Of a DNA stretch of 64,000 nucleotides, positions 53,119 through 62,204 are shown one piece after another. This DNA comes from Alphaproteobacteria bacterium. GTDB lineage: Bacteria > Pseudomonadota > Alphaproteobacteria > ATCC43930 > CGMCC-115725. The position numbers and the translations under genes are program-made. The notes beneath the pieces were generated by a model that was not told where the DNA came from, did no database searches, and saw only the letters and a list, made by a program, of their open reading frames with translations. The DNA lies in NCBI GenBank assembly GCA_030041335.1, contig JASHOB010000215.1, positions 1-64,000 on the forward strand, read 5' to 3'. Position 1 is the first letter of the stretch; every line of letters begins with the position of its first letter.

Positions 53119-54132
53119 ATGGCAAAGATTGTCCTCGGTATTGCGACCTCTCACGGACCGATGTTGGCGACGCTGCCCGATCAATGGCATTTGCGCGCCA
53201 ATGATGACAAGGCGATGTCAGCGCTGTGGTATCAGGGGGTGCGCTACACTTTCGACCAGCTCGTCCGGCTCCGCGCACCTGAGCATATGGAAAAACAAAT
53301 CACGCACGACGTTTGGTGCCGCCGCTACGCAGCGTGCCAAAGCGCGCTCCATCGCTTGGCGCAGGTCTTCGCCGAAGCTTCTCCGGATGCCGCGGTCATC
53401 ATCGGCGACGATCAGATGGAGATTTTCACCGACTACGACATGCCGGCCTTCAGCATCTATTATGGCGAGACGATCGAGAACATACCCTTCACTGACGCGC
53501 AGAAGGCGGCGATGACCCCCGGCATGCTGATCGCCGAGGGCGGCCACCACGGGGTTGAACCCGAAACCTTCCCGGGGCTGCCGGCACTGGCCCGCCACTT
53601 GATCAGCGCAATGATCACGGCGGAATTCGATGTTTCGGCGGCGAGGCGACTTCCCAATTCCGCGTCGTTTCCGACAAGCGGCATTCCGCACGCCTATGGC
53701 TTTGTCTATCGCCAGATCATGAAGGACAAGGCCGTAGCAAACGTGCCGGTGTTCGTAAACACGTTTTTCCCGCCCAATCAGCCGAGCGCCAGCCGGTGCT
53801 TCCGTTTCGGCAAGGCGCTGGGCCGCGCCATCGCATCATGGGACGCCGACAAGCGTGTGGCGGTCATTGCATCGGGCGGCATGTCGCATTTTGTCATCGA
53901 CGAGCCATTCGACCGCGGCCTGCTCTCCGCGATCGAACGGCATGACGAAGCGCGATTTCACACGATCCCCGACGCCTATATGCAATCGGGGACTTCGGAG
54001 GTGAAGAATTGGGTTGCCGCCGCGGGCGCGCTCCTCGATTCGGGGTTGGAGATGACCCTGGTCGATTATGTTCCTTGCTATCGCTCCGCGGCCGGCACGG
54101 GAACGGCACAAGCTTTCGCTTATTGGCGGTAG
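53119..54132 (+). CDS. LigB-family (class III) extradiol dioxygenase
   Basis: 337 residues. It begins M-A-K-I-V-L-G-I-A-T-S-H-G-P-M-L with an early metal-binding His. G-D-D-Q-M-E-I-F (about 95-102), G-I-P-H-A-Y-G-F (about 190-197) and A-S-G-G-M-S-H-F (about 254-261) are the LigB-type metal and catalytic motifs. Such enzymes open catechol-type rings between or beside the hydroxyls using Fe(II) and oxygen. Control by a FixK/FNR box is odd for an oxygenase and may reflect an alternative substrate or oxygen scavenging. Confidence 0.86.
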   Translation: MAKIVLGIATSHGPMLATLPDQWHLRANDDKAMSALWYQGVRYTFDQLVRLRAPEHMEKQITHDVWCRRYAACQSALHRLAQVFAEASPDAAVIIGDDQMEIFTDYDMPAFSIYYGETIENIPFTDAQKAAMTPGMLIAEGGHHGVEPETFPGLPALARHLISAMITAEFDVSAARRLPNSASFPTSGIPHAYGFVYRQIMKDKAVANVPVFVNTFFPPNQPSASRCFRFGKALGRAIASWDADKRVAVIASGGMSHFVIDEPFDRGLLSAIERHDEARFHTIPDAYMQSGTSEVKNWVAAAGALLDSGLEMTLVDYVPCYRSAAGTGTAQAFAYWR

Positions 54133-54196
54133 GCGTCGTCGGAACCTTTCCAACGCAGCGTAGATCTGGCGAAATCGGACGGTGGGGAAGGGTCAG

Positions 54197-55483
54197 GTGC
54201 GATCGGCAAAAACAAGCCCGTTTGGCAGATTTCTCAACATACTTGGGCCTGGCCTCGTTACCGGTGCGGCCGACGACGATCCTTCGGGCATCGCAACCTA
54301 TTCACAGACCGGCGCCCAATTCGGCTATGGGCAACTATGGATCGCATTCTTTACCCTGCCGTTGATGACGGCGATTCAAGAAGCGTGCGCACGAATCGGT
54401 CTCGTCACGGGTAAAGGCATTGTCGCCGTCGTCAAAGAACAATATGGCAGGAGCATTGCCTACGGCGTCGTCTTCTTGGTCCTTGTTGCTAACACAATCA
54501 ATCTCGGCGCCGACATTGGCGCGATGGCAGCGGCGGCAGAACTGATCATTCCGGCAAATTTTGCCATTTGGACACTCCTCTTTACCGCGGTCATTTTGCT
54601 TCTCGAGGTGTTCACGAGTTATCGATTATACGCGTCGATCCTCAAATGGCTGGCGCTCACTCTGTTATCCTACGTGATCACCGTGATTATCGTGCCGCAG
54701 CCCTGGGCCACGATTTTGCGAGCCACTTTTGTCCCGCATATCGAGTTCAACTTCGCCTTCTTGTTCATTATCACCGGCGTCATCGGCACCACGATTTCGC
54801 CCTATATGTTCTTCTGGGAAGCAAACGAAGAAGTCGAGGAGGAACGGGCACGCCACCTTCTGGTGAGAGGTGGTAGGCCAAATGTCAACCGGCGCGACAT
54901 CCGCAATATGCGCATCGACAATTTCACCGGGATGTTCTCGTCGAACATCGTTACCTGGTGCATTATCGTAACCACCGCCACGGTGCTCTACGGCAACGGC
55001 GTCAGAGACATCGCGACATCCGCGGACGCGGCGAAGGCGCTCGAACCGCTGGTTCGTTCCTTCCCTAACGCCGGGTACATCGCCAAAGTCATTTTTTCCG
55101 TGGGCGTGATAGGGCTGGGCCTGTTGGCAGTGCCGGTGCTGTCGGGTTCCGCGTCTTACGCGGTCGCAGAGGCCGTTAATTGGCAGGCAAGCCTCAGCTA
55201 CAAACTGAAACGCGCGCACGGCTTCTACGGTGTCATCACCATCGCAACGCTACTCGGTCTCTCGATCAATTTCGTCGGCATCGACCCGATCAAAGCCCTG
55301 ATTGTCACCGCCGTCATAAACGGCGTGGTGGCGGTCCCGCTGATCCTGCTGATCGCCAGGATTGCCGCCAACCCAGAAATCATGGGCGAGTTCAGAAGTG
55401 GTTGGCTGTCGAATGCCTTCGTGTGGGTTACTTTCTTGTTCATGGGTGCGGCAGCTATTGGCATGTTTGCCACCTACTTCTAG
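54197..55483 (+). CDS. NRAMP-related metal transporter lacking the canonical motifs
   Basis: 428 residues from GTG 54197, preceded by GGGAAGGG; GTG 54182 would add five. About eleven membrane helices. The classical NRAMP motif D-P-G-N in helix 1 reads D-P-S-G (28-31, in A-D-D-D-P-S-G), and M-P-H in helix 6 is replaced by I-S-P-Y-M-F-F-W. These substitutions resemble the NRAMP-related group associated with magnesium or manganese transport. A function in Mg(II)/Mn(II) import is possible. It lies 64 nt after the dioxygenase gene on the same strand. Confidence 0.85.
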   Translation: MRSAKTSPFGRFLNILGPGLVTGAADDDPSGIATYSQTGAQFGYGQLWIAFFTLPLMTAIQEACARIGLVTGKGIVAVVKEQYGRSIAYGVVFLVLVANTINLGADIGAMAAAAELIIPANFAIWTLLFTAVILLLEVFTSYRLYASILKWLALTLLSYVITVIIVPQPWATILRATFVPHIEFNFAFLFIITGVIGTTISPYMFFWEANEEVEEERARHLLVRGGRPNVNRRDIRNMRIDNFTGMFSSNIVTWCIIVTTATVLYGNGVRDIATSADAAKALEPLVRSFPNAGYIAKVIFSVGVIGLGLLAVPVLSGSASYAVAEAVNWQASLSYKLKRAHGFYGVITIATLLGLSINFVGIDPIKALIVTAVINGVVAVPLILLIARIAANPEIMGEFRSGWLSNAFVWVTFLFMGAAAIGMFATYF

Positions 55484-55637
55484 ATGGCAGGCTGCGCCAG
55501 CTGACCCGGTGACGCTGCCAAAAGGGCCGCTTCAGGAGGCGACTCGCTGTGGTTGGTGGTGGCGCGCACCTCTGGAAAAATAGCCGCGATCCGTTGCCGG
55601 GGGTCGCGCCCAGCGCCCGCGTCGTTGAAAGCACAGC

Positions 55638-57206
55638 TCAGCTGATCAGCCGTTCGACATTGTCGATATGGTCCGCCTCGGAGGCGGGTTTGTCCCAGCG
55701 GATGCGGTGGATACGTGGAAATCGCATCGCTACGCCCGATTTGTGGCGGGTCGAGCGATGGATGCTGTCGAATGCGATCTCCAGTACCAGCTCCGGGGTC
55801 ACCGCGCGCACCGGGCCGAAACGCTCGGTGGTATGCTCCCGTACCCAGCGGTCGAGCCGGCGCAGTTCGTCGTCGGTGAAACCGAAATAGGCCTTGCCGA
55901 CAGGTACCAGCTCGTCGCCACGCCACACACCGAACGTATAGTCGGAATAGAACGAGGAGCGCTTGCCGTGGCCGCGCTGTGCGTACATCAGTACGGTGTC
56001 GAGCGTGAGTGCGTCCCGTTTCCATTTGAACCACGGGCCCCGGGGTCGGCCCGAAACATAGGCGGAGTCGGCTCGCTTGAGCATGATGCCTTCGATGCCA
56101 CGCCCGCGCGCGCCGGCGCGCAATTCCTTCAGCTCGTGCCATGTCTGAAAAGGAAGCAGCGGCGACAGATCCATCATCGCAGGCTGCCTCGCCGCGTACC
56201 AGTTTTCGAGACGCGCGCGGCGCTCGTCGAAGGTCAACGCCCGCAAATCCTGGCCGCCGCTTTCGAGCAAATCGTATAGCCGGACCCAGGCGGGGAATTC
56301 CGCCATCGTTTTGGGACTTGCCACCTTCCGGTTGAGGCGTTGCTGCAAGTCGTTGAAGCTCGCGACCTCGCCGTCGCGCATCACCAGCAGTTCGCCGTCG
56401 AGTACCACCCCCGCCGGCATCGCCGCGACGAGCTCGGGAAAGGCGGTGCCGATATCATCCCCGCTGCGCGAATAAAGCCGGCGCTGGTCGCCGCGTGCCA
56501 CCAGCTGCACGCGGACACCGTCCCATTTCCATTCGGCGCGATAGCCGGTGGCGTCGAGCTTGTCGAGATCGGCGTCGTCGAGCGGCTGTGCCAACATGAT
56601 GGGCGTGAAGGTCGGTTGGCCTGCGATGGTGGGCCGCGGCGCCCGGCCTTCGAGCCATTGAAACAGCTCGCGATAGGGCGGGGCCACGCCGTGCCAGACG
56701 GTTTCGATGTCGTCGAGCGGCACCGCGGCCCACTCGGCGAGCGCCGTCTTGGCGAGCCGCGCCGAGACGCCAACCCGCAACCCGCCGGTCACCAGCTTTA
56801 AGAGGGCCCAACGCCCGGTGGCATCGAGCGCATCGAGCCACCCGGCCAGCCGAGCCGGTGCATCGACACGCGTTGCCGCATGCAATTTTTCCACAATGTC
56901 CTTAAGACGCGGCGGCGATTCCGCTGCCGCTGCCGGTGATCGCCAGATCAGCGACACGGTCTCCGCGAGATCGCCGACGAAATCGTAGGAAAGATCGAAC
57001 AGCGTCTCGTCGATGCGCTCCAACACCAGCGCGCGGATCTGCGAAGGCTTCACCTCCCGGAAGGCGAGCTCGCCGGTCATTGCCGCCAACGCCCAGCCTC
57101 GGTCAGGGTCGGGCGCACTGCGGAAATATTCCTTGATCAGCGTCAGCTTGCCGTTTCGCGCCGGGGTGAAAATCAAGCCGTCGAGCAGCGCCGCGAACCG
57201 CTCCAT
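55638..57206 (-). CDS. ATP-dependent DNA ligase of the ligase-exonuclease pair
   Basis: 522 residues from ATG 57206, overlapping the exonuclease stop by one base (TAATG). The N-terminal domain (1-190) resembles archaeal-type and LigB ligases. The nucleotidyltransferase domain has K227 in E-W-K-W-D-G (motif I) and L-D-G-E-L-L-V. An OB-fold with motif V (M-L-K-R-A-D-S) and the C-terminal R-F-P-R-I-H-R-I-R-W-D-K follow. A much longer open frame upstream is an antisense artefact. It seals nicks with ATP, probably in repair. Confidence 0.92.
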   Translation of the reverse strand: MERFAALLDGLIFTPARNGKLTLIKEYFRSAPDPDRGWALAAMTGELAFREVKPSQIRALVLERIDETLFDLSYDFVGDLAETVSLIWRSPAAAAESPPRLKDIVEKLHAATRVDAPARLAGWLDALDATGRWALLKLVTGGLRVGVSARLAKTALAEWAAVPLDDIETVWHGVAPPYRELFQWLEGRAPRPTIAGQPTFTPIMLAQPLDDADLDKLDATGYRAEWKWDGVRVQLVARGDQRRLYSRSGDDIGTAFPELVAAMPAGVVLDGELLVMRDGEVASFNDLQQRLNRKVASPKTMAEFPAWVRLYDLLESGGQDLRALTFDERRARLENWYAARQPAMMDLSPLLPFQTWHELKELRAGARGRGIEGIMLKRADSAYVSGRPRGPWFKWKRDALTLDTVLMYAQRGHGKRSSFYSDYTFGVWRGDELVPVGKAYFGFTDDELRRLDRWVREHTTERFGPVRAVTPELVLEIAFDSIHRSTRHKSGVAMRFPRIHRIRWDKPASEADHIDNVERLIS

Positions 57207-58216
57207 TATTCCTCGTCCTCGTAACCGACAAGCGACAAGGCGCGGGCCGTTACGCCCATCCGGCTGGCCTGATAGAGCAGCGCTTCCTCCGCACCATGGG
57301 TCACCCACAGCTCGCCTGGCTTCACCTCGTCGATCGTCGCGACCAGTTCGTCCCAGTCGGCGTGGTCGGAAATCACCAGCGGCAATTCGATCCCGCTTGC
57401 TTTGGCACGCTGCCTGACCCGCATCCAGCCGGACGCGCTGGCCGTGCGCGGATCCGGAAGACGCCGCGCCCACACTTCGTTTTGAGCGCCGGGCGGTGCG
57501 AGCACGATCTTTCCGGCGAGTTCGGTCTTCGCGACGCCGCCGATTGGCTGCAACGCGCCAAGAGGCACGCCTTGGGCCTGATAGACACCGCATAGGCCGA
57601 AAAGTGCGCCATGCATAAAGATCGGCGCCTCGTAGCCCTGGCGGCGCAGCAGCGCGATGACGCGCTGGCACTTGCCTAAGGCATAAACCCCGACCAGATG
57701 CGCGCGCTCTGGAAACAGCATCAGCGATTGCAGCAGCTTTTCGATCTCGTCGACATCGGGCGGATGGCGGAACACGGGCAGCCCGAACGTCGCCTCGGTA
57801 ATAAAAATATCGCATTGCTGCGGCTCGAAGGGCGGGCAGGTCAGATCGGCTCGGCGTTTGTAGTCCCCAGAAACCACCACGCGTTGGCCGCGATAATCGA
57901 TCACGACCTGCGCGCTGCCCAAGATGTGGCCGGCCGGGACGAGCTTGACGTCGACGCCTTCCAGGGAGAGCGCCTCGCCGTAAGGCAAGGGTTGATAGGA
58001 GGTGGCGTCCCCGGGGTGGCGGTGGCGCATGATTGCCACCGTGCCCGGCGTGGCCAGAACGCGGCGGTGGCCGGCCCGGGCATGGTCGCCATGGCCATGG
58101 GTGATGACGGCGCGATCAACCGGCCAACGCGGATCGATAAAAAAGTCGCCGGGCTCGCAATAGAGCCCATTGGCGGTGACGCGCAGCCAGTCTTCAGGGG
58201 AACCGGGAGCGGACAT
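57206..58216 (-). CDS. Ligase-associated DNA exonuclease (metallo-beta-lactamase fold)
   Basis: 336 residues. The metal-binding motif H40-G-H-G-D-H45 and the later G-H-I-L-G-S-A-Q and S-G-D-Y-K-R are those of beta-CASP/MBL nucleases, and the C-terminal H-A-D-W-D-E-L supplies another metal ligand. In related bacteria it belongs to a repair set with an ATP-dependent ligase, an Lhr-type helicase and the phosphoesterase PdeM. Here only ligase and exonuclease are present. Confidence 0.92.
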   Translation of the reverse strand: MSAPGSPEDWLRVTANGLYCEPGDFFIDPRWPVDRAVITHGHGDHARAGHRRVLATPGTVAIMRHRHPGDATSYQPLPYGEALSLEGVDVKLVPAGHILGSAQVVIDYRGQRVVVSGDYKRRADLTCPPFEPQQCDIFITEATFGLPVFRHPPDVDEIEKLLQSLMLFPERAHLVGVYALGKCQRVIALLRRQGYEAPIFMHGALFGLCGVYQAQGVPLGALQPIGGVAKTELAGKIVLAPPGAQNEVWARRLPDPRTASASGWMRVRQRAKASGIELPLVISDHADWDELVATIDEVKPGELWVTHGAEEALLYQASRMGVTARALSLVGYEDEE

Positions 58217-58508
58217 CTCCTCATCCTAGCGCACTTGCCGTTTCGCGCCTTGAGGCATTGGCAGCGGCCCCTATGTTCTCCCGACATCCCCGAGGCTGGC
58301 GGGGCGTTGCATGCCGTTTGGCGCTTTGGCCGGAACCAGATCTTCCTGATCGCGTTGCCTTGTCAGGCGTCGGCTGCTGGCGACGTGGGCGCGCTTCCAT
58401 GTGCGCGACAGCGTGTCGACCTGTCGCTGACGCCGCTGTCGCGGCAACTTTGCTTCGGCACAGTCCTGGGCTAGGTTGCCTACTGGTGATGATGGAGCTG
58501 GCATCTTG

Positions 58509-59372
58509 ATGAAAAAATTATGCCTGGTGGCAACGCTGGTGTTGCTATTGCCGATAATGACACTGCAATATGCTGCGGCGCAGGCGAGTAAGACGCTGCA
58601 GCCGACATCGCAGCAAAAGGTTATTCACGATCCAGTAGAATTCAAAACCTATATGGACGCGCTGCATCTGAAAGACGCGGCTGCGCGCGGCGCGGCCATG
58701 GAGCAGTTCGCGGCGCGCTATCCCAAGAGCACCGCCTATGCTGAGGCGTTGCAGCAGGCGATAGCAGCCTATCAGGCCGCCGGCAACGCCGCCAAAGTAG
58801 CCGAGACCGCCGAGCGTCTGCTGAAGTTCGATCCGAAAAATGTAGAGGCGCTGGCAATCCTGACCTTCGTCAAGATGAATCGCGGCACCGCGGCTGCGGC
58901 CGCCGAGGCCAAAGCCTATGCCGAACGTGGCCTGCAGCTGCTGCCGGGGTGGCAGAGTCCGCCCGGGGTACCGAAGGCCGAATTCGCGGCGATGCGCCGC
59001 CAGACCGCCGGCGTGTTCTATGAGGCGATCGGTCTCGCAGCGCTATTCGCCAAGGATTATTCGGCCGCACGCGACGCTCTCGCCAAAGCGGTAGAGGGTG
59101 GAACCGGCAGCTTCGTCGATCCCTATCGACTTGCCGTTGCCGAGCTCGAACCGACGCCGCCCGATCCGCAAGGCTTTTGGTATATCGCCAAGTCGATCAA
59201 TCTGGCTAAGAAGCAGGATCCTGCCGCTGCCGAAAAGATCGAGGCCTACGCGCAGGCTAAGTACAAGAACTACCACGGCAGCACGGAGGGCTGGGACGCG
59301 CTGGTTGCGTCTGCGGCAAAGGAGCGGGCGCCGCCCAAGCACTTCACGGTCAAGCCCGGAGCGGCCAAATAG
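58509..59372 (+). CDS. Exported TPR-like protein
   Basis: 287 residues from ATG 58509 (M-K-K-L-C-L-V-A...), which begins a clear signal peptide (about 1-25, ending Y-A-A-A-Q-A); an in-frame ATG at 58476 would place 11 residues before it. The mature part contains helix pairs of TPR type (Y-P-K-S-T-A-Y-A-E-A-L and the F-D-P-K-N-V-E-A-L-A-I-L motif). It is probably a periplasmic scaffold or interaction protein. No partner is suggested by the context. Confidence 0.75.
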   Translation: MKKLCLVATLVLLLPIMTLQYAAAQASKTLQPTSQQKVIHDPVEFKTYMDALHLKDAAARGAAMEQFAARYPKSTAYAEALQQAIAAYQAAGNAAKVAETAERLLKFDPKNVEALAILTFVKMNRGTAAAAAEAKAYAERGLQLLPGWQSPPGVPKAEFAAMRRQTAGVFYEAIGLAALFAKDYSAARDALAKAVEGGTGSFVDPYRLAVAELEPTPPDPQGFWYIAKSINLAKKQDPAAAEKIEAYAQAKYKNYHGSTEGWDALVASAAKERAPPKHFTVKPGAAK

Positions 59373-59942
59373 TCAGCGGTTGGCGCCAGGGCGCCACAGT
59401 ACGTCGGCGCCGCCGCGGTCATTGACATGACGTGCCATCACGAACAGGTGATCCGACAGGCGATTGAGATATTTCATCGCTTCAGCGTTGACCGGGCTTT
59501 CACGCGCGAGCTTGACTGCGATGCGCTCGGCGCGACGCGCAACGGTGCGCGCGAGATGGAGATAGGCAGCGCATGGCGTGCCGCCCGGCAGCACAAATGA
59601 ATCAAGCGGCTTCAAATCCGCATTAAGCGCATCGATCTCTTGCTCGAGACGCGTCACCTGGGCCGCAACGAGGCGCAACGCGCCGGCGCGGCGCTTGCTA
59701 TCGTTCGGCAATGAGAGGTCGGCACCGAGATCGAAGAGATCATGCTGAATTCGCGCCAGCATCGCATCGGTCGCCGGCGGCGCGTGAAGGCGCGCAAGGC
59801 CGATCGTCGCATTCACCTCGTCGACCGTGCCGGTGACCGTGACGCGGAGATCGTCCTTCGGCACCCGGCTGCCGTCGACGAGCGAGGTCTCGCCCTTGTC
59901 GCCGCCGCGCGTGTAGATGCGGGTCAGTTTGACCATCGTCAC
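59373..59942 (-). CDS. Cob(I)alamin adenosyltransferase (PduO type)
   Basis: 189 residues. It attaches the adenosyl group of ATP to cobalamin. The N-terminal T-R-G-G-D-K-G-E-T-S-L nucleotide motif and the R-T-V-A-R-R-A-E-R motif are complete, as is S-D-H-L-F-V-M-A-R. The start is GTG 59942, which overlaps the stop of the preceding small gene as GTGA; ATG 59936 (M-V-K-L-T-R-I-Y-T) is an alternative. It ends directly beside the TPR gene stop. Confidence 0.95.
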   Translation of the reverse strand: MTMVKLTRIYTRGGDKGETSLVDGSRVPKDDLRVTVTGTVDEVNATIGLARLHAPPATDAMLARIQHDLFDLGADLSLPNDSKRRAGALRLVAAQVTRLEQEIDALNADLKPLDSFVLPGGTPCAAYLHLARTVARRAERIAVKLARESPVNAEAMKYLNRLSDHLFVMARHVNDRGGADVLWRPGANR

Positions 59943-60133
59943 GGGTGCCGGAACAGCAGCATGAAGAGCGCGAAGAACAAAATCGCCAGCGCCTGAAACA
60001 GTATGCGCGAGCGCATCAGCTTGTTGGAGCGGTGCGGATTGTCGCCCCGTGCCATCGAAATCAAGCCGAGACCGAGCGAACCCAATGCACCCACCATCGC
60101 GATCACGACCAGGATGGGGAACAGATAACGCAT
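59939..60133 (-). CDS. Small two-helix membrane protein coupled to the adenosyltransferase gene
   Basis: 64 residues with two membrane helices (about 4-27 and 45-61) and a basic loop containing N-P-H-R-S-N-K-L-M-R-S-R. This is the pattern of the 'twin transmembrane' proteins found ahead of cobalamin adenosyltransferase genes in alphaproteobacteria. The function is not known. The 4-nt overlap at the stop implies translational coupling. Confidence 0.75.
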   Translation of the reverse strand: MRYLFPILVVIAMVGALGSLGLGLISMARGDNPHRSNKLMRSRILFQALAILFFALFMLLFRHP

Positions 60134-60172
60134 TGTTCTTTATAGCGCGTTGAGCGCCCCCTATAAAACAAG

Positions 60173-61168
60173 ATGATGAAATCCGCCCGCCTCTTTGTGC
60201 TTCTCCTCGGCGTATTGGTCATCGCCGCGGCCGCTACCACCGGGTATTGGTATTGGACCGCGAACCGCCTTCGGGACGGGTTGGAAAAATGGGCAGCCAA
60301 GCGGCGTTCCGAAGGCTACGCGCTCAATTGGAGCAGGGAAACGATCGGCGGATTTCCGCTGTCGTTCCGTATTGCCCTTGCCGACATGTCGATCGCGCGC
60401 GGCAACGCCTATCACATCGTCGTCCCCGAGATCATCGGCGTCGCGTCGGCGTGGAACCTGACGCACTGGCAGGTCGCCGCGGCCGACGGCGGCAGCGGCA
60501 CGGTACAGGGCTTTGAGGCTCCGATAGTGGCGCAATCGGCGCTGGGCGAGGTCATGCTCGGCCCCACACTTAGCGATGTCAGCATTTCCATCCTGCGGCT
60601 CGCCGGCGGCGGCGCCACCGCCGGGGAACTGATCGCCCATGTCACCGTGCCGCGTCAGGTACCCCGCGGCCATCGCGACCTTGGACTCGAGGCCACGTGC
60701 CAGCTCTACCACCTGGTTCTGCCCAAGCCGGTAACCGCGCTCGGCGACACCATCGAAAGCTTTGCTTTCGATCTCGCCGTCCTGGGGCGGGTGCCGCCCG
60801 ACGATTGGCGTCAGGCGCTGGCGGCATGGCGTGATGCCGGGGGCACCGTCGAGTTGAGGCAGGCCGATCTGCAATGGGGCAGTTTGTGGCTCGAGATGAA
60901 TGGCACGCTGGCGCTTGACGGCGACCTGCAGCCGACTGCGGCGATGACCGCCAGCATCATTAATCACGATGCGCTGATCGACGCCGCTGTGGCCGCCGGG
61001 ACGATATCGCAAAAGAACGGGATTCTGGTGAAGCTGGCGCTCGATCTCATCGCCCGCCACCAGGTCCACGGCCAAACGCGGCTCACCGCCCCGGTGACAC
61101 TGGAGGGCGGCGAACTCTCGATCGGTCGGGCGACCATTGGCAAAGTCCCGCACATCGAATGGCGGTGA
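60173..61168 (+). CDS. DUF2125-domain envelope protein
   Basis: 331 residues. One N-terminal membrane helix or uncleaved signal (about 7-29) is followed by the DUF2125 fold: L-R-D-G-L-E-K-W-A, then G-G-F-P-L-S-F-R-I-A-L and beta-rich repeats to the end. These proteins are found across alphaproteobacteria with unknown function; the beta-rich form suggests lipid or envelope association. The FAH gene lies 42 nt downstream. Confidence 0.85.
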   Translation: MMKSARLFVLLLGVLVIAAAATTGYWYWTANRLRDGLEKWAAKRRSEGYALNWSRETIGGFPLSFRIALADMSIARGNAYHIVVPEIIGVASAWNLTHWQVAAADGGSGTVQGFEAPIVAQSALGEVMLGPTLSDVSISILRLAGGGATAGELIAHVTVPRQVPRGHRDLGLEATCQLYHLVLPKPVTALGDTIESFAFDLAVLGRVPPDDWRQALAAWRDAGGTVELRQADLQWGSLWLEMNGTLALDGDLQPTAAMTASIINHDALIDAAVAAGTISQKNGILVKLALDLIARHQVHGQTRLTAPVTLEGGELSIGRATIGKVPHIEWR

Positions 61169-61210
61169 CTTGTTATAGTGGGGCGCCACGAACCCAAGCG
61201 GGAGGAAGCC

Positions 61211-62152
61211 GTGAAACTGTTGTCTTTCGCCACTGACGCCGGTCCGCATGTTGGTGCCAAGCTCGATGATGGCGTGATCGACCTGACGCGGGCGCTGGCG
61301 GAGACGCATCCGACTATGCGCGAAAGCGGTTCGCTGTTGGCTGTCATTCAAGCCGGCATCGACATCGATCGCGTCGGCGCCGCTTCGATCGCCGAGCTTG
61401 GAGCGGCGAAACGGCTTGACGCGTTTCGCGTCGCCGCGCCGAAATATCTGCCGCCGGTACTGCGACCATCGAAGATTCTTGCGCTCGCGCTCAACTATCA
61501 GGAGCATATCAACGAGGCCAATCTGAGCTTCTACAATGAGCCGATCGTGTTTGAAAAATACCCGGCGAACATGATCGGCGATGGCGACGAGATTGAACTG
61601 CCGCCCTTTCCACAAAAGGTGGATGAGGAGCACGAGTTGGCATTGGTGGTCGGTCGGGCCTGCCGCCATATCCGTCCGTCCGAAGCGCCCGATCACATCT
61701 TCGGCTACACCATTTGCAATGACGTCTCGGCGCGGGATCGCCAGGGTGAACGGCTCAAAATGGGCCAACCCTATTCTTACGCGAAGAATTTCGCGACATT
61801 CTGTCCGATCGGGCCTTGGGTGGTGACGCGTGCCGAACTGCCCGACGCGCGCAACCTTGACATGGAAGTGCGGGTTAACGGTCAATCGCGGCGCAAAGGC
61901 AACACCAGGGACATGATCTTCGACCCCTACGAGGTGTTGGCCTACTGCTCCGACTATACCCCGATGGAGCCGGGTGATGTGATTTCACTCGGCACTTTCG
62001 CCGGATACAAGCGCATCGCAGTTGGTGACGAGGTCGAGTTGATCATCGACCGGATCGGCACGCTCAAGAACAAGGTGGTCGCCGCCAAAGCGCCGTGGCG
62101 CAATTTCGCCGAGGGCGTTGCCACCGGGCCATTGGTGCGCCAGAAAAGCTAA
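61211..62152 (+). CDS. Fumarylacetoacetate hydrolase-family protein
   Basis: 313 residues from GTG 61211, with GGGAGGAAG just upstream. The FAH core is complete: A-L-N-Y-Q-E-H, D-E-E-H-E-L-A-L-V-V-G with metal-binding glutamates, and N-D-V-S-A-R-D-R-Q with the metal Asp. Members hydrolyse fumarylpyruvate-like diketo acids or hydrate and decarboxylate intermediates of aromatic breakdown; the substrate is not predictable. The aromatic oxygenase genes in this window are distant. Confidence 0.9.
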   Translation: MKLLSFATDAGPHVGAKLDDGVIDLTRALAETHPTMRESGSLLAVIQAGIDIDRVGAASIAELGAAKRLDAFRVAAPKYLPPVLRPSKILALALNYQEHINEANLSFYNEPIVFEKYPANMIGDGDEIELPPFPQKVDEEHELALVVGRACRHIRPSEAPDHIFGYTICNDVSARDRQGERLKMGQPYSYAKNFATFCPIGPWVVTRAELPDARNLDMEVRVNGQSRRKGNTRDMIFDPYEVLAYCSDYTPMEPGDVISLGTFAGYKRIAVGDEVELIIDRIGTLKNKVVAAKAPWRNFAEGVATGPLVRQKS

Positions 62153-62204
62153 CTAATCATTGCACCCCGCGGTGCGCCTCATTAGAGGTGGGCGGGGGGC
62201 GATC

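Noticed and set aside
57206-57815. Ligase reading extended upstream to 57815
   Set aside because: The extension overlaps the exonuclease gene in another frame. ATG 57206 overlaps the exonuclease stop and gives the normal ligase N-terminus.
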